A stretch of 6,647 nucleotides of DNA from Verrucomicrobiota bacterium (GTDB taxonomy: Bacteria; Verrucomicrobiota; Verrucomicrobiia; Limisphaerales; UBA9464): assembly GCA_025354845.1 (NCBI GenBank), contig JANXMD010000371.1, positions 1 to 6,647 of the forward strand, in the 5' to 3' direction. A program made the position numbers and the translations under genes. The notes under the pieces were generated by a model. The model was not told where the DNA came from and ran no database searches. It worked only from the letters and a program-made list of their open reading frames with translations. Each line of letters opens with the position of its first letter. The first letter of the stretch is position 1. This document shows, one piece after another, positions 5,180 through 6,647 of this stretch.

Positions 5180-6647
5180 TTAGGGGCGTTGATGAATCCG
5201 GTAAAACAACCGCGCCCCCTCCACTGGAACCAGGCACCCGGTTTCGGGTTCCTGACCCGACAGGGTTCGAAGCACGAACCACGGACCGACGGGATCGGAA
5301 GCGGTTTCAAGATCGTAACTCACGCCGGAACGCCCCGGCCAGCTGACGCGCAGGCGTCCGTCTGCCTGGAGCCCGAGCTCAAGTTCCAGCGGTAGGTCAT
5401 TCACCGCGGGATCGGTGCCAATCAATTGTTCCACCGCATTGTTGCGACCGTCGCCGTCCGGATCGTCCTGTGGCCCCCACTTCAGGGAACCAAAAGCTCG
5501 AAGCTCCCAGCGGTCATCAAGTCCGTCGGCATCGACATCGACGATGGGCACGCCCGACAAGGTGAGCACCACTGAATCCACTGAGCCCGTCGAACCCGGC
5601 GCTTCATCGGAAACCGCCAGCGTCCAAGTGCCCACGCTCGACTCGCCAAGTTGGTGCGACGAACCCAAGGTCCAACTTGCGGGGACGGCGCTGGTGGCGG
5701 CACCGGGTCGTTGCAGCACACTGAGCGTCCCGGCGGGTGAGCGAAGGGTGACCCGGAGGTCCTGCATGCGCGGATGTTGCCAGCGGAGGGTCACGCCCAC
5801 CTTTTCCAGCAACAACGTGTTGGTGACTGAAAACGTCCAAACCGCGGATCGGAGCACTCCCTGCGCCCGCACGCCGCCGGGTGACGCCATGGCGGACTTG
5901 AGGGACTCCCCCGCCGCGTGTCCCACTTGAACTGCGGGAATCCGCACAAAGGTCGTATCGCGCAGAATCCCGCGGGTGTCGGTTCCATTTGGCGCGCTGA
6001 CGACGGCGAAAGCCGCGCCTGCGGAGGCCGCGGAGTCGATCGCCGAGGCCGCCGATCCCGTTACGCCGGAAATGAGAACGGCGAAGGAACCCGCGAGCGG
6101 GGTCGGAGTCGGGAGCGCCCCGGAATTGTAGAGCGGCAGCTCCGAGGTCGGCTGATCCACGTGCAGCCCCACCGACCCGGCGGCACCAAAATCACCGCCA
6201 CCCGAGGTCAGGACACGGAGTCCATCGTCGGGGATCGGTTGCGAAACCAGGTTGGTGACCCTCATCTCGACGGCGGCCGACCGTGGCATCCACACCCTCG
6301 CAAGCCGTACCGCCGCACCGGCATCCGGGATGCCATAGCCGACGTTGGGACTCACGCGCAGCCCGGCGCCATTGGTCGTCAACGCGGGATCCGCGAGGTC
6401 CAGGTGACGCGCCGACAGGGCGATCACCTGTTGCACATCGCGCCATCCCAAGTCCGGTCGCAGCGACAACACCAGCGCGGCAATCCCCGCCACCTGAGGT
6501 GCGGAGGCCGAGGTTCCCTCAAATCCGGAAGCACCGGAGGCGTAGTTCCAAAGATCGGGAAACTGCGCATTGAATGTGGTGTTGGCCCCGCGCGACCCGG
6601 TGCGATCGGTGGTGAACAGTCCCGGTGATGCGACATCGGCGGGATCG
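5180..6647 (-). CDS. S8 (kexin/subtilisin-like) serine peptidase with PA and P domains, C-terminal part
   Basis: The reading frame is open to the window edge, so the N-terminus with the catalytic Asp and His is missing and 488 residues are visible. Numbering from the edge, GTSASAP (44-50) carries the nucleophile Ser46. LGWRDVQQVI and TTNGAGLRVSPNVGYGIPDAGAAV (positions about 66-112, shown in parts here) have the style of the kexin-type S8B catalytic C-terminus. PIPDDG (137-142) resembles the usual start of a P domain. A protease-associated (PA)-like domain follows at about 183-255 (SAGAAFAVV, then IPAVQVGHAAG), and then the main P domain at about 268-365 (QDLRVTLRSPAG, GTWTLAVSD). Next is a calcium-binding, thrombospondin-3-like segment (370-416: DVDADGLDDRWE, DDPDGDG). 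A C-terminal beta module (420-488) ends in ARLFYRIHQRP. The protein is probably secreted and degrades proteins outside the cytoplasm. An apparent GTG start at 6493 is internal to the catalytic domain and is not a real start. The stop is TAA, 72 bp before the next gene. Confidence 0.92.
   Translation of the reverse strand, partial: DPADVASPGLFTTDRTGSRGANTTFNAQFPDLWNYASGASGFEGTSASAPQVAGIAALVLSLRPDLGWRDVQQVIALSARHLDLADPALTTNGAGLRVSPNVGYGIPDAGAAVRLARVWMPRSAAVEMRVTNLVSQPIPDDGLRVLTSGGGDFGAAGSVGLHVDQPTSELPLYNSGALPTPTPLAGSFAVLISGVTGSAASAIDSAASAGAAFAVVSAPNGTDTRGILRDTTFVRIPAVQVGHAAGESLKSAMASPGGVRAQGVLRSAVWTFSVTNTLLLEKVGVTLRWQHPRMQDLRVTLRSPAGTLSVLQRPGAATSAVPASWTLGSSHQLGESSVGTWTLAVSDEAPGSTGSVDSVVLTLSGVPIVDVDADGLDDRWELRAFGSLKWGPQDDPDGDGRNNAVEQLIGTDPAVNDLPLELELGLQADGRLRVSWPGRSGVSYDLETASDPVGPWFVLRTLSGQEPETGCLVPVEGARLFYRIHQRP

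Noticed and set aside
5180..6493. Protease gene starting at the GTG at 6491-6493
   Set aside because: That codon is the Val of the QVAG motif just after the catalytic GTSASAP. The frame is open and homologous to S8 peptidases right up to the window edge, so the gene is partial, not short.

Overview
The window looks like chromosomal DNA of a high-GC, Gram-negative bacterium of the Planctomycetota/Verrucomicrobiota group. I favour Verrucomicrobiota of the Pedosphaera/Limisphaerales kind. Two things point there: a periplasmic multi-DUF haem protein (DUF1587/1595/1592/1588/1585) of a class largely found in these phyla, and a secreted protease ending in a calcium-rich 'DxDxDGLxDxWE' segment plus a C-terminal beta module ending in 'ARLFYRI', a tail common in exported verrucomicrobial proteins. 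The taxonomic call is inference from protein style; no marker gene is present.

Layout, left to right. Positions 1-600 hold no gene. They are filled by three tandem copies of a roughly 147-bp element with imperfect 32-nt terminal inverted repeats, each arm carrying a hairpin, separated by two homologous 70-bp spacers. The array probably continues beyond the left edge. From 611 to the right edge, three genes run in the same direction on the minus strand: a CocE/NonD-type serine hydrolase (611-2572), the DUF1592-family di-haem lipoprotein (2675-5107), and the C-terminal 488 residues of a kexin/subtilisin-type S8 peptidase (5180 to the right edge, N-terminus outside the window). The intergenic gaps are 102 and 72 bp. 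The first has two small GATC-centred palindromes and a short hairpin; the second (5108-5179) shows no convincing hairpin, terminator or promoter.

All three proteins appear to be exported: a signal peptide or anchor on the hydrolase, a probable lipobox on the haem protein, and extracellular domain types on the protease. The genes may therefore form part of a cell-envelope or secreted degradation set, but nothing in the sequence proves a shared pathway or a single transcript.

The most unusual part is the repeat array. The two arms of each element are inverted copies of one another whose only stem differences are two compensated base-pair swaps, which indicates that hairpin structure is what has been conserved. 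This resembles REPIN/MITE-like non-autonomous elements.
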